A stretch of 19,198 nt of DNA, from the NCBI GenBank assembly GCA_027485005.1, contig JAIXRX010000135.1, positions 1 through 19,198 of the forward strand, in the 5' to 3' direction. This DNA is from Alphaproteobacteria bacterium (GTDB lineage Bacteria; Pseudomonadota; Alphaproteobacteria; Rickettsiales; JAIXRX01). Positions 5,916 to 14,114 of the stretch are shown here, in pieces. How positions within the stretch are numbered: position 1 is the stretch's first letter; each line of letters opens with the position of its first letter. A program made the translations under genes and the position numbers. Below the pieces are notes generated by a model. The model did not search any database. It was not told where the DNA came from and worked only from the letters and a program-made list of their open reading frames with translations.

Positions 5916-7664
5916 CTATTTTTTCTGTGGCGTTTTGAACAAGACAAAGCCATTCAGAGTATTGATACTGGGCTTTCCATCGCCCGTTTTTTGGATATTC
6001 ATATCCTCAATCATCAATTGCGCTGAAAATTTGCTATCTTTTTCAGCAATCCATACTGGTTTGTTTTGATTCTCTTGTTGAAGAGTTTCAGCTAGCGCTG
6101 CAACTTTACTTAAGTCAAAAACGAACTCTAGCGCAGGCTCCTTAATTGTTATCTTCACCATGGTGCCATCTGCGGTTGCTGATATTTTATTATCGCCATA
6201 AGGCAGCACGAAGAATGAAATTTTTGCATAAGTGACGCCCAATTCGTCGGAGGTCAGGGCGTTTTTGTAAATGGATTGACTATAGCTGTGATACTTATTG
6301 TTTAGCATTTCATTTGAGTTACTTATATAAGTGAACCCTAACGCCTTCATTACGCCGCTTGCATCCTTAATGTCGCCTACCAAGGCTTGGCTTGGGGCGT
6401 CCATGGTTTTTTTCAACCGCTCTATGGCCTTATTTTTCTGCAAATAATCGAGTGCTGAGGACATGCGGCCTTCAAGGCGTGCGGCTTCTGAATTGTCTTT
6501 GTTCGGCATGGTTTTGCGCTGCGCAAACGCGCTTTCAAAACGCGCGATTTGTGATTTGATGCTGATTTCCGACGGGTAGAATGGCGGCAATGCAAGCAGG
6601 GCAGGGATGACAAGCCAGCTGGCGATGACGGCGGTGAGGGAAAGTTTGCGCCATCCCACGATGAGATACTGCACAATGCCAAATGCCAGCACCGCGCCAA
6701 TGGTCACGAGATAAACGCGCTCATCCGTCCAGCCATAGGCCGAAACGCGCAGATAAAGAGCATAGGCAAAGACGCCTAATGGCACGATCATCGCGGGGTA
6801 GAAATAGCGATAAAAGAGGCGCTCATGTAATTTGCCAGACTCACTGCGTAGATAAAGCGAGGTGTGGATGTAGAGGCCAACGGCGGTGAGGCCTGTGATC
6901 ATGCCCGCTAGCACGTTTTTCGGCAAAGCCTGTTCCAGCCCGATTTTGCCAAAATAAACATAGAGCACGCCTAAATAAACGACCCATAGCGGCAACACCA
7001 CATAGACCAGCAAAAACCAGTAAGGGTGCTTGGTTTTAAAATCATCTTCACTAAGCTCTTGAATGCGAGGCAGATGCTGGAAGAAAAACAGCGGGGTGAG
7101 CAAGGTGTAGGTTAGGATGTAAAGATGAGTGAGGATTTTATCGACAGGAAGGTTGAGTTCAAACAATGCTTTAATCGCTTCTAAAATCGCCCAGACGCCG
7201 CCCATGAACAGCCCCGCGCCAACAACTGAAAAAATAAACAGCGTCACGCCGTGGCACAACCAGAGATTAAGTTTGCTGTTGCTTTCAGCGCGCAGGGAAA
7301 AAGGCGCAATGAGCATGAGGCCAAACAAAACCACACTGACCATGACGGTGGATTCCACCGATTGTTTGGTGAGATAAAAACCAGCGAAATAAAAGGCAAT
7401 GCCCGCCAGCATGGCTAGCAGATGGGTGGCGCGGTTAGCACGGTCGCGCCCGTCTGCCCAGAAGGTGACGGCGAGGGAGGCCGATAATGCCCAAGACGCG
7501 CCAACAGACCAGCGTTCAATGTCTTGTGCGAGGACGTCAAATTCTATTGCTTCGCATAAAATAGCAGCGACGACACACCAAAAAAGTGGCGCAGGAAAGC
7601 GCCGCAATACTGGCACAATGGCATCCAATGAAAAGCTTTTGAAAATGGAGGTGATGCCAGCCAT
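5916..7664 (-). CDS. DUF4153 family membrane protein
   Basis: A 582-aa integral membrane protein. About ten or eleven hydrophobic segments fill residues 20-375 (for example VMVSVVLFGLMLIAPF, LYILTYTLLTPLFFF, YWFLLVYVVLPLWVVYL). A largely soluble C-terminal domain of about 200 residues follows (from FYPSEISIKSQ), containing an ALDYLQKNKAIERLKKTM helix. The segment YLRVSAYGWTDERVYLVTIG, with invariant-looking YG-T--R, is the pattern I associate with DUF4153. The molecular role of that family is unknown. The start at 7664 has CGGAGC 5-6 nt upstream. The gene begins 21 nt after the parE stop, so it is very probably co-transcribed with parE. An uncharacterised transporter or envelope function is possible; I do not assign one. 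Confidence 0.8.
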   Translation of the reverse strand: MAGITSIFKSFSLDAIVPVLRRFPAPLFWCVVAAILCEAIEFDVLAQDIERWSVGASWALSASLAVTFWADGRDRANRATHLLAMLAGIAFYFAGFYLTKQSVESTVMVSVVLFGLMLIAPFSLRAESNSKLNLWLCHGVTLFIFSVVGAGLFMGGVWAILEAIKALFELNLPVDKILTHLYILTYTLLTPLFFFQHLPRIQELSEDDFKTKHPYWFLLVYVVLPLWVVYLGVLYVYFGKIGLEQALPKNVLAGMITGLTAVGLYIHTSLYLRSESGKLHERLFYRYFYPAMIVPLGVFAYALYLRVSAYGWTDERVYLVTIGAVLAFGIVQYLIVGWRKLSLTAVIASWLVIPALLALPPFYPSEISIKSQIARFESAFAQRKTMPNKDNSEAARLEGRMSSALDYLQKNKAIERLKKTMDAPSQALVGDIKDASGVMKALGFTYISNSNEMLNNKYHSYSQSIYKNALTSDELGVTYAKISFFVLPYGDNKISATADGTMVKITIKEPALEFVFDLSKVAALAETLQQENQNKPVWIAEKDSKFSAQLMIEDMNIQKTGDGKPSINTLNGFVLFKTPQKK

Positions 7665-7685
7665 GAGATGCTCCGAAAAAGGAGG

Positions 7686-9683
7686 TTAAACGTCGAGTGC
7701 TTCTTTCAGATTATCACCGAGTAAAGCGGTTTGCTCTTGAATGAATTGGAAGCGCAGTTCTGGCTTTTTGCCCATCAGTTGCTCGAGGCGTTCCTCTGTG
7801 CTTTCAATATCTTCGTCCGCAATCATCACGCGCAGCAAGCGGCGCTTGCCCGGATGCATGGTGGTTTCTTTGAGCTGGCCGGGGGTCATCTCACCTAAGC
7901 CTTTAAAGCGCCCAACTTCCACCTTGCGGCGGCCACCTTGGGAAAGTTTTTCCTGCATTTTGGCTTTTTCTGCATCGTCCGACGCATAGAAAGTTTCCCC
8001 ACCCACCGTCAGGCGGTAAAGCGGTGGTTGTGCGAGGTACAAATGCCCCGTGCTGATAAGCGCTGGCATTTCTTTGTAGAAGAATGTCATGAGCAAGCTT
8101 GCGATATGCGCGCCGTCCACGTCCGCATCGGTCATGATCACCACTTTGTCATAGCGCAATTGCGCGATGTCAAACGCTTTGCCAGCATGCACACCTAAGG
8201 CTAATTCCAAGTCGGAAATCTCTTGGTTGGCGCGAATTTTGTCAGAGGTGGCGCTGGCCACGTTGAGGATTTTACCGCGCAGTGGCAGAATCGCTTGGGT
8301 CTCGCGGTTGCGCGCTTGTTTAGCGCTGCCGCCTGCTGAATCCCCTTCCACCAAGAAAATCTCGGTGCCTTCGGAACCTGCGCGTGAACAGTCCGCCAAT
8401 TTACCGGGCAAGCGCAAACGCTGGGTGGCGGTTTTGCGTGCTACGTCTTTTTGTGCGCGGCGGCGCAGGCGGTCTTCCGCACGGTCCATCAAATTAGAAA
8501 GTAATTTGTTGGCTTGCGCAGGGTCGTTCGACAACCATAAATCAAAGCGGTCACGAATGGCGTTTTCAACCAAACGCGTGGCTTCGGCATTCACCAATTT
8601 GTCTTTGGTTTGGCCTTGGAATTGCGGGTCTTTGATGAAAAGCGAAAGAATCATCACTGCGCCACCCAGCACGTCTTCGGTGGTGATGGCGGCCGCGCGT
8701 TTTTGCTGTTTTGCTAATTCGCCAAAATGACGGATGCCTTTGGTGAGTGCGCCGCGAAGCCCTGCTTCATGCGTGCCACCTTCGGGCGTGGTGATGGTAT
8801 TACAATAAGAGCGCAGATTGCTGTCTTCGTCTTCTGTCCATGCGATGGCCCATTCCACACGGCCACGGTCGCCCGCGAGCGGCGCTTCGCCCGCAAAGAT
8901 ATTGTCGGTAATCATCGCGACATTTTCGAGCGCGCCTTCCATGTAGGAAGCGAGGCCTTTAGGGAAATGCAGGGTTTCTTGGGCGGGGGTGTCAGTGCCT
9001 TCCACCAAGGACGGGGCGCACTGCCAACGAATTTCTACGCCTTTGTAGAGATAGGCTTTGGAGCGTACGAATTTATAAAGGCGGTCAGCACGGAACTGCG
9101 CTTTTTCACCGAAAATCTCTGGATCGGGATGGAAGGTGATGCTGGTACCGGTTTTTTTGCCGCATGGCCCCACTTTTTCAAGCGCGCCCGCCGCTTTGCC
9201 TTGCGAATATTGCTGGGCATAGGCGGTGCCGTCTTTGAACACGTCCACTTGCAATGCGTCTGCTAGTGCGTTGACCACAGAAATACCCACCCCGTGCAAG
9301 CCGCCAGAGGTTTCATAGGCTTTGCCGCTGAACTTGCCGCCGGCATGGAGGGTGGTGAGAATCACTTCAAGCGCAGAAAGCTTTGGGAATTTCGGATGCG
9401 GATCGATGGGGATGCCGCGTCCATTGTCCGTAATTTTTACGACATTATCTTCATAAATTTCCACGTCGATACGGGTGGCGTGGCCAGCCACAGCCTCATC
9501 CATCGAGTTATCGAACACTTCTGACACCAGATGGTGCATGGCGGCTTCGTCTTTGCCACCAATATACATACCAGGGCGACGGCGCACGGGTTCCAGCCCC
9601 TCGAGAACTTCAATGTCGTCGGCGGTGTAGGTGGTGTTGGCTGCTTTTTTCGCGGCAGGCGCGTTGGAGAATAAATCGCTCAT
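7686..9683 (-). CDS. parE: DNA topoisomerase IV subunit B
   Basis: ATPase subunit of topoisomerase IV, which with ParC decatenates chromosomes. 665 aa. The GHKL ATPase domain has RRPGMYIG (35-42), EVFDNSMDEA (E55, N59), DNGRGIP (86-92) and GLHGVGISVVNALA. The transducer has QTKDKL. The TOPRIM domain has FLVEGDSAGGSAKQARNR, LPLRGKILNV and the DADVDGAHI metal motif. RLPGKLADC and the lack of the GyrB-type insert favour ParE over GyrB. The start at 9683 (MSDLFSN) is preferred; the 14-codon upstream extension has no family resemblance. Ribosome site is weak (ATAGGC). The parC partner is not in the window. The DUF4153 gene follows directly. Confidence 0.95.
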   Translation of the reverse strand: MSDLFSNAPAAKKAANTTYTADDIEVLEGLEPVRRRPGMYIGGKDEAAMHHLVSEVFDNSMDEAVAGHATRIDVEIYEDNVVKITDNGRGIPIDPHPKFPKLSALEVILTTLHAGGKFSGKAYETSGGLHGVGISVVNALADALQVDVFKDGTAYAQQYSQGKAAGALEKVGPCGKKTGTSITFHPDPEIFGEKAQFRADRLYKFVRSKAYLYKGVEIRWQCAPSLVEGTDTPAQETLHFPKGLASYMEGALENVAMITDNIFAGEAPLAGDRGRVEWAIAWTEDEDSNLRSYCNTITTPEGGTHEAGLRGALTKGIRHFGELAKQQKRAAAITTEDVLGGAVMILSLFIKDPQFQGQTKDKLVNAEATRLVENAIRDRFDLWLSNDPAQANKLLSNLMDRAEDRLRRRAQKDVARKTATQRLRLPGKLADCSRAGSEGTEIFLVEGDSAGGSAKQARNRETQAILPLRGKILNVASATSDKIRANQEISDLELALGVHAGKAFDIAQLRYDKVVIMTDADVDGAHIASLLMTFFYKEMPALISTGHLYLAQPPLYRLTVGGETFYASDDAEKAKMQEKLSQGGRRKVEVGRFKGLGEMTPGQLKETTMHPGKRRLLRVMIADEDIESTEERLEQLMGKKPELRFQFIQEQTALLGDNLKEALDV

Positions 9684-9776
9684 GTGCCTATCTATAGCGC
9701 CATCACAGCGGCTTGCAAGCCCCAAAGAAGGCTCCCCGCCTCAAAACTTCACACAATTGTAACACACGGGTGACAA

Positions 9777-9804
9777 GTTATTTGCTAGATTGCTTGCAAA
9801 TAAC
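9777..9804. promoter_or_regulatory. Inverted repeat between parE and the His-rich protein gene (possible operator)
   Basis: Perfect 9-bp inverted repeat GTTATTTGC (9777-9785) and GCAAATAAC (9796-9804) separated by 10 nt, 31 nt before the plus-strand gene start and in the divergent parE intergenic region. ACAAGTT also recurs directly at both edges (9774 and 9803). Spacing of one helical turn between half-site centres suits a dimeric regulator; alternatively it is a 5' UTR hairpin. Confidence 0.5.
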
Positions 9805-9834
9805 AAGTTTGAAAACTGCTTTAAGGAGCAAAAA

Positions 9835-10950
9835 ATGTCTGTAGCTACTGCGCCTCTTCCCGTTAATTTCAGCGCCCCAACGACAACCCCCATTCAGGCA
9901 CCAGCAGCGGCTGCGCCAAACGCAACGCCTTCGGCAGTGAGTTCACAAGAGCTTGCCTATTGGAGCCAACAAACAAACATATTGCTCGATACACCGGAGA
10001 AACAAGAGAAAGCAAAAGCGGCTCTTGAAGAAATGCGCCCTTACATGCGCATGGAAATAACTGATCCGCGGTTTATTGAACATGCCAAACATATGGGCAT
10101 TGATGTGGATAGTGTGGTGGGCCAGTTGCAAGGTGCTAGCGGCCAGCTGCAGCAAATGGAGCAAACTGCGACTCAACTTGGTAAACAGTTGGAGGCAGAT
10201 AAAAAATCAGCGCGTACGCAAGTATTAGTCGGTGGCGGCGCAGGGATTGCTGCGGGTGTTGCTGCGGGTTGGTTTTCCGCTAAGAAATGGCCAATGATTG
10301 CTGAAAAACTCAGCGGTTGGAAAAAAGGCTTAGCCGTTACAGGTATCGGGGTGGCCGCCACAGTCGTGGTATCGGCGCTGTATGATGCGCTGTTGAATGG
10401 TGGCAATAAAAATCGTATTCGCCAAAACGAACAGCAGCTTGATACAATGGTGGGAACATACGCCCAATCTGCCGAGCAAGTAGGTAATTATGTGAATGAA
10501 GTGCGCAATGTATTTGTGACTACCCATTTGCAGCGCAGTTTGGCAGAAAAACCTAAAACGCCCGAACAGACGCCAGCGCACAATCAACCCCATGTCGCTG
10601 CTGCGAATGCCAGCTATAGCCAGCAATTACAAACCCCACCAAGTGATATGCAAAGCGCCCCAGTGACGCATGAGGCGCCCGCTGTTCATCAGGTGCATCA
10701 TAACATGGTCGAACATCCTGTTCATCAAGAGCATGCCACCTTACATCATGACCACCAAAATCCGCATGAACAGCGCCACGATCAAAATAGCGCTCCTGCG
10801 ACACCGCATCAACCCGTTGCGCATATTCAACCACACACGACTGCTCCAACGACGCCAGCGGCTGGCTTTGCTGCCAACCATGCTCCTGCCAGCAGCTATG
10901 CGGAAAGTATTCGCCGTGAGCCTGGTAGTGAAATGGCCATGGGCGCATAA
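9835..10950 (+). CDS. Two-TM protein with coiled coil and His-rich tail, unknown function
   Basis: Not recognised; 371 aa. The start at 9835 is fixed by AAGGAG 6 nt upstream. Layout: Ala/Pro/Thr-rich N-terminus (1-40); helical region with a Gln-rich likely coiled coil around residues 88-125 (GQLQGASGQLQQMEQTATQL); hydrophobic segment 1 (130-147, Gly/Ala-rich); linker with Lys/Trp; hydrophobic segment 2 (164-183); a second helical stretch (about 188-240); then a low-complexity tail with 12 histidines in residues 279-315, followed by Thr/Pro/Ala. The short spacing of the two segments suggests a membrane hairpin with both ends on the same side. The His cluster could bind metal ions or be a pH-responsive or simply disordered tail. 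It is flanked by its own terminator and divergent from parE, so it is a single-gene unit. Confidence 0.8.
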   Translation: MSVATAPLPVNFSAPTTTPIQAPAAAAPNATPSAVSSQELAYWSQQTNILLDTPEKQEKAKAALEEMRPYMRMEITDPRFIEHAKHMGIDVDSVVGQLQGASGQLQQMEQTATQLGKQLEADKKSARTQVLVGGGAGIAAGVAAGWFSAKKWPMIAEKLSGWKKGLAVTGIGVAATVVVSALYDALLNGGNKNRIRQNEQQLDTMVGTYAQSAEQVGNYVNEVRNVFVTTHLQRSLAEKPKTPEQTPAHNQPHVAAANASYSQQLQTPPSDMQSAPVTHEAPAVHQVHHNMVEHPVHQEHATLHHDHQNPHEQRHDQNSAPATPHQPVAHIQPHTTAPTTPAAGFAANHAPASSYAESIRREPGSEMAMGA

Positions 10951-10970
10951 GTGGTTGGGCTAAACAAAAA

Positions 10971-10996
10971 CCCCGCTGGAAACAGCGGGTTTTTTT
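10971..10996. terminator. Bidirectional terminator between convergent genes
   Basis: CCCGCTG (10972-10978), GAAA loop, CAGCGGG (10983-10989), followed on the plus strand by seven T and on the minus strand by GTTTTT. It serves the His-rich protein gene and, from the other side, purS. Confidence 0.9.
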
Positions 10997-11027
10997 ATAT
11001 GTGATGATTAGTTAAACAACAAATGGC

Positions 11028-11267
11028 TTAAGCAACTTCCACCCGATAGTCTTCGACTACGGTGTTGGCCAATAATTTTTCGCACATCTGGGCAGCTTGA
11101 GCTTTTGCTTTTTCAGCGTCCGTTTCAGCGACATCCAGTTCAATGAATTTACCTTGGCGCACGCCTTCAATGCCACCAAACCCCAAATGGGTGAGGGCGT
11201 TTTCAATGGCTTTACCTTGAGGGTCAAGGACGCCGTTTTTTAACGTCACAAATACTTTTACTTTCAT
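11028..11267 (-). CDS. purS: Phosphoribosylformylglycinamidine synthase subunit PurS
   Basis: Small subunit (79 aa) of the three-part FGAM synthase (PurS, PurQ, PurL), fourth step of purine synthesis; it forms the dimer bridging PurL and the PurQ glutaminase. The sequence has the family pattern: VKVFVTLKNGVLDPQGKAI at the start, then LGFGGIEGVRQGKFIEL and the C-terminal MCEKLLANTVVEDYRVEV. Start 11267, 13 nt after purC and in the same direction. In many alphaproteobacteria purQ and purL follow; here a terminator comes next, so those genes must be elsewhere. Confidence 0.96.
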   Translation of the reverse strand: MKVKVFVTLKNGVLDPQGKAIENALTHLGFGGIEGVRQGKFIELDVAETDAEKAKAQAAQMCEKLLANTVVEDYRVEVA

Positions 11268-11280
11268 GATAAATTCTCGC

Positions 11281-12147
11281 TTATTTTTTGCCTTTGGGGG
11301 TACGTGGTTTGGTAATCGTCAGCTTCGTCATACGTGGGCTGCGCGGCTTGCTGGCAGGTGTTTTTTTGCTAGCAGCTTTCGGTGTTTCAGTCACTGGTGC
11401 ATCAGGAATCACACCCAAGCGGCGCGCCACTTCCTGATAGGCTTCGGAAATACCGCCCATGTCATGACGGAAACGATCCTTGTCCAGTTTTTCACCCGTT
11501 TTAACATCCCACAAACGGCAGCTGTCTGGGGTAATCTCGTCTGCTAGCAAAATGCTCACGCCGCCATCTTCTTCATAAGCACGACCGAACTCGATTTTGA
11601 AATCGATGAGGCGAATGCCAACGCCATAGAACAAGCCGCACAAAAAGTCATTGATACGAAGTGCGAGCGAATACATTTCTTCTACTTCTTGCGGGTGAGC
11701 AAGGTCGAGGGCAAAAATATGCTCGTCGGTCACTAGCGGATCGTTTAATTGATCACTTTTTAAATAGCACTCTACAATTGGGTAGGGCAGAAGCTCACCT
11801 TCTGGCACTTGAAAGCGCTTGCTGAAGCTGCCGGCTGCGCGGTTGCGCACCACGACTTCCAATGGCACGATTTCCACTGCACGCACTAATTGCTCACGCA
11901 TATTGATGGTACGAATAAAGTGGGTCGGGATACCAATCTCTTCCAAACGCAACATGATGTATTCGGAGATACGGTTATTTATCACCCCTTTGCCACTAAT
12001 GGTGCCTTTTTTCTGGTTATTAAAGGCTGTCGCATCATCTTTGAAATGCTGAATAATCGTGCCAGGCTCCGGTCCTTCAAACAATTGTTTGGCTTTGCCT
12101 TCGTAAATCATTGCACCTTTTTGAGTCTTTGTTTTTGAGTTGCGCAT
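11281..12147 (-). CDS. purC: SAICAR synthase with basic C-terminal tail
   Basis: Phosphoribosylaminoimidazole-succinocarboxamide synthase: joins aspartate to CAIR in purine synthesis. 288 aa. Motifs: YEGKAKQLFEG (ATP loop, 15-25), NNQKKGTISGKG, FIRTINMREQLVRAVEIVP, EVVVRNRAAGS, DFKIEFGR and LADEITPDSCRLWD. The start at 12147 is chosen for GGAGAG 5 nt upstream; the frame is open 19 codons further, but without a ribosome site. Residues 250-288 are an added tail, Lys/Arg/Pro/Thr-rich (12 basic residues of 39), absent from typical SAICAR synthases of about 240-255 aa. First gene of a purC-purS unit, divergent from the zeta-subunit gene. Confidence 0.96.
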   Translation of the reverse strand: MRNSKTKTQKGAMIYEGKAKQLFEGPEPGTIIQHFKDDATAFNNQKKGTISGKGVINNRISEYIMLRLEEIGIPTHFIRTINMREQLVRAVEIVPLEVVVRNRAAGSFSKRFQVPEGELLPYPIVECYLKSDQLNDPLVTDEHIFALDLAHPQEVEEMYSLALRINDFLCGLFYGVGIRLIDFKIEFGRAYEEDGGVSILLADEITPDSCRLWDVKTGEKLDKDRFRHDMGGISEAYQEVARRLGVIPDAPVTETPKAASKKTPASKPRSPRMTKLTITKPRTPKGKK

Positions 12148-12230
12148 CGCGCTCTCCGCCATTGCTTTAGAGGTTAATATTGTGTAGGTTATTAGCACAG
12201 ACATTGACTAAAGAGAAAGGGTTTTTCCAC

Positions 12231-12563
12231 ATGACCACATTTGACAAGCAAGAGCGCGCCTATGAAAGCAAATTCGCCCATGACGCTGAGCAAGAATTTA
12301 AAGTGAATGCCCGCCGCACCAAGTTATTTGGCTTGTGGGTGGCTGAAAAGCTCAACATGCCCCCAGTGGATGCACAGGCCTATGCCAAAGCATTGGTGAT
12401 GACAGATTTTGGAAAAGCTGGCTCGCAGGATGTTTTGGATAAAGCTAAAGCTGACCTACAGGCCCGCAATGTAGCTATTTCTGAAAAAGAAATGGAACAT
12501 ATTTTCCATAATTTGTTCGATGTTGCTCGTACTGAATTAGAAAATGAAGTGAAAAGCGCCTAG
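12231..12563 (+). CDS. ATP synthase F1 inhibitor zeta subunit (DUF1476 family)
   Basis: 110-aa member of the DUF1476/PF07345 family, known from Paracoccus as the zeta inhibitor of alphaproteobacterial F1FO-ATPase, where the N-terminal segment blocks ATP hydrolysis. Seen here: N-terminal MTTFDKQERAYESKFAHD, then ARRTKLFGLWVAEKLNM, AYAKALVMTDFGKAG and a C-terminal helix beginning ISEKEMEHIFHNLFDV. It lacks membrane segments. The start ATG at 12231 is preceded by a purine-rich GAGAAAGG about 10 nt upstream. The head-to-head position with purC is common in this class. Family assignment is strong; whether this homologue truly inhibits ATPase is by analogy, since some relatives do not. Confidence 0.93.
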   Translation: MTTFDKQERAYESKFAHDAEQEFKVNARRTKLFGLWVAEKLNMPPVDAQAYAKALVMTDFGKAGSQDVLDKAKADLQARNVAISEKEMEHIFHNLFDVARTELENEVKSA

Positions 12564-12581
12564 TCTGGCTGGGTTCAATTC

Positions 12582-13322
12582 ATGCAACCTCATCAGACGC
12601 CTATAGTTTCATCGATTCGTTGGTGGGATAAGCTCGCCGAATGGGCCTCTGAACGCGTAAGTCATTTAGCTGAGGGGGGAGCCGCGGTGCGGCCGCTGCG
12701 TCAGCAAAGTCTAAGCCAAGAACAAAAAGTGCATCAGGTGCAATTTACTTATTCGCTGATTGCGCTTTCTGCGAAACTTGCTGCGATTGACGGACCCATT
12801 GTACGGGAAGAATTTTTGGTCTTTCGAGATGTTTTTCCTATGCCGCAGCGCCGTAGCCACAAGGTGCGGCAGCTTTTCTTTGATGCGAGTTTTGCGGATG
12901 GTGATGGCTTGGTGCATGCGCGCCAGATTGTTGATATTTTTCCTGATCGCACAGACTTATACGAGGAAGTATTAGAGCGATTGCTTTCGATTGCATTGGC
13001 GGATGGCGTGTTGAATAGCGATGAGATTTCGATGCTGAAAAATATCGCGAGTCATTTCGGCATTGCCTTTTTTACTTTGCAGCGTTTGATTGCACAGGCT
13101 CAGCGCAAAGAAAAAGGAAGTCCTTACGCTGTGTTGGGATTGGACGAAGACACGAGCGAGGTGCAAGCTAAAAAGCGCTATCATCAACTGCTGCGTGACT
13201 ACCATCCAGATGCCCTTGCCGCGCATGGTGCGCATCCTGATGAATATGAATATTATGCGCGTAAAGCCGCGGATTTAAACGTGGCTTATCAACAAATTTC
13301 TAAGACACGTGGCTGGAAATAG
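12582..13322 (+). CDS. DjlA-like co-chaperone (TerB-like domain plus C-terminal J domain)
   Basis: 246 aa. Residues about 55-170 form a TerB/DjlA-type helical domain (FTYSLIALSAKLAAIDG, EEFLVFRDVFPM, LSIALADGVLNSDEISML, the repeated acidic D-G pattern). Residues about 182-246 are a J domain: SPYAVLGLDEDTSEVQAKK, then the diagnostic HPD at 208-210 in RDYHPDAL, and the helix KAADLNVAYQQI. J domains stimulate DnaK ATPase. Unlike E. coli DjlA, there is no N-terminal membrane anchor; the N-terminus is WWDKLAEWASERV. It begins 18 nt after the zeta-subunit stop, so it is co-transcribed. Ribosome site is weak. It converges on the DUF6624 gene with a 4-bp gap and no terminator between. Confidence 0.9.
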   Translation: MQPHQTPIVSSIRWWDKLAEWASERVSHLAEGGAAVRPLRQQSLSQEQKVHQVQFTYSLIALSAKLAAIDGPIVREEFLVFRDVFPMPQRRSHKVRQLFFDASFADGDGLVHARQIVDIFPDRTDLYEEVLERLLSIALADGVLNSDEISMLKNIASHFGIAFFTLQRLIAQAQRKEKGSPYAVLGLDEDTSEVQAKKRYHQLLRDYHPDALAAHGAHPDEYEYYARKAADLNVAYQQISKTRGWK

Positions 13323-13326
13323 ATGA

Positions 13327-13983
13327 TTAAAATAAAGAGGCGGTAGAGTACGTTGTTTGCTTTGCCTCCCGTGCCATGCGCTGCGCCCACTGATGTTGGG
13401 CGGGTTGATAAAGGTGGTATAATTCACGAAATGGGGTCATGTCGCCACTGTTCACCCGCTTAATATAAGACCGATGGTCTTCATCTAATCCAGTCATTCT
13501 TCGTCGTGCATCCAACGTTGCAAGGTCGTCCGTGGGCTGAAGTTCAAACATACCTTGTACATTCGGATGTAGTTGTGTGCCATAGAGCTGTGTTTGTTTC
13601 TCATTCACTAGAATGCGGTCAGTCAGAAAAGCAACGGCTGCGGGATGCGCTTCCCCTTCTAATGCTGCTTTCTCAAGTAGGTTCAGGCATTTGCGCTGAA
13701 AGGCTGGGTCATGGTCTGCATGCTGTGCTATCACAAATGCCGCCACCGATGCTTCGATGCCTACCTCTGAAATTTTGGGCCAGACATCTAGTTGATTCAA
13801 TATCTGTTTAAACACTTCGCTGTTTTCGCGCTCGGTGCGTTGTACAAAATCTTTAGTGCTGAGTGTGGGATTTTGTTTCTTCTGAGCATTCGCTTCGTCG
13901 AGGCTATGCATATCATGCTGAGCCAACTGAATCAGCAACGTTGCTAAGTCATTTTTATATGCGGTTTCTCGAATGTTTTTCAT
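13327..13983 (-). CDS. DUF6624 domain protein
   Basis: 218 aa, probably cytoplasmic. The core (residues about 60-165) matches the pattern I know for DUF6624: WPKISEVGIEASVAAFVI followed by AQHADHDPAFQRKCL, then AFLTDRILVNEKQTQLYGTQ and finally LDARRRMTGLD. The function of this family is unknown to me. The N-terminus is helical and polar; the C-terminal 35 residues are Gln/Arg-rich. The start at 13983 has no Shine-Dalgarno, and a TATACT at 13997-13992 would place transcription start within a few bases of the ATG, so the mRNA may be leaderless. Stop is 4 bp from the end of the convergent djlA-like gene. Confidence 0.82.
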   Translation of the reverse strand: MKNIRETAYKNDLATLLIQLAQHDMHSLDEANAQKKQNPTLSTKDFVQRTERENSEVFKQILNQLDVWPKISEVGIEASVAAFVIAQHADHDPAFQRKCLNLLEKAALEGEAHPAAVAFLTDRILVNEKQTQLYGTQLHPNVQGMFELQPTDDLATLDARRRMTGLDEDHRSYIKRVNSGDMTPFRELYHLYQPAQHQWAQRMAREAKQTTYSTASLF

Positions 13984-14076
13984 GCATTAAGAGTATAGTG
14001 TTTGTGCGTGTGAGGCGAGTTACAGTTCTGTGACACGGTTTTTATCCACACAAAAATATGAGCGTGATTCAAATTT

Positions 14077-14114
14077 TTGTTGCGTGCAACGGAGTAATTA
14101 TATATCAAGATATA
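14077..14114 (+). promoter_or_regulatory. Candidate promoter with palindromic operator
   Basis: TTGTTG (14077-14082), a 16-nt spacer and TATATA (14099-14104). Overlapping the -10 and start is a perfect 14-bp palindrome, TATATC AA GATATA (14101-14114). A second small inverted repeat GTTGC GT GCAAC (14079-14090) lies over the -35 and spacer. It reads toward a plus-strand terminator with no reading frame in between. Confidence 0.45.

Noticed and set aside
12148..12204. 19-codon N-terminal extension of purC
   Set aside because: It lacks a ribosome site, while GGAGAG precedes the ATG at 12147; it would also occupy most of the divergent promoter region.
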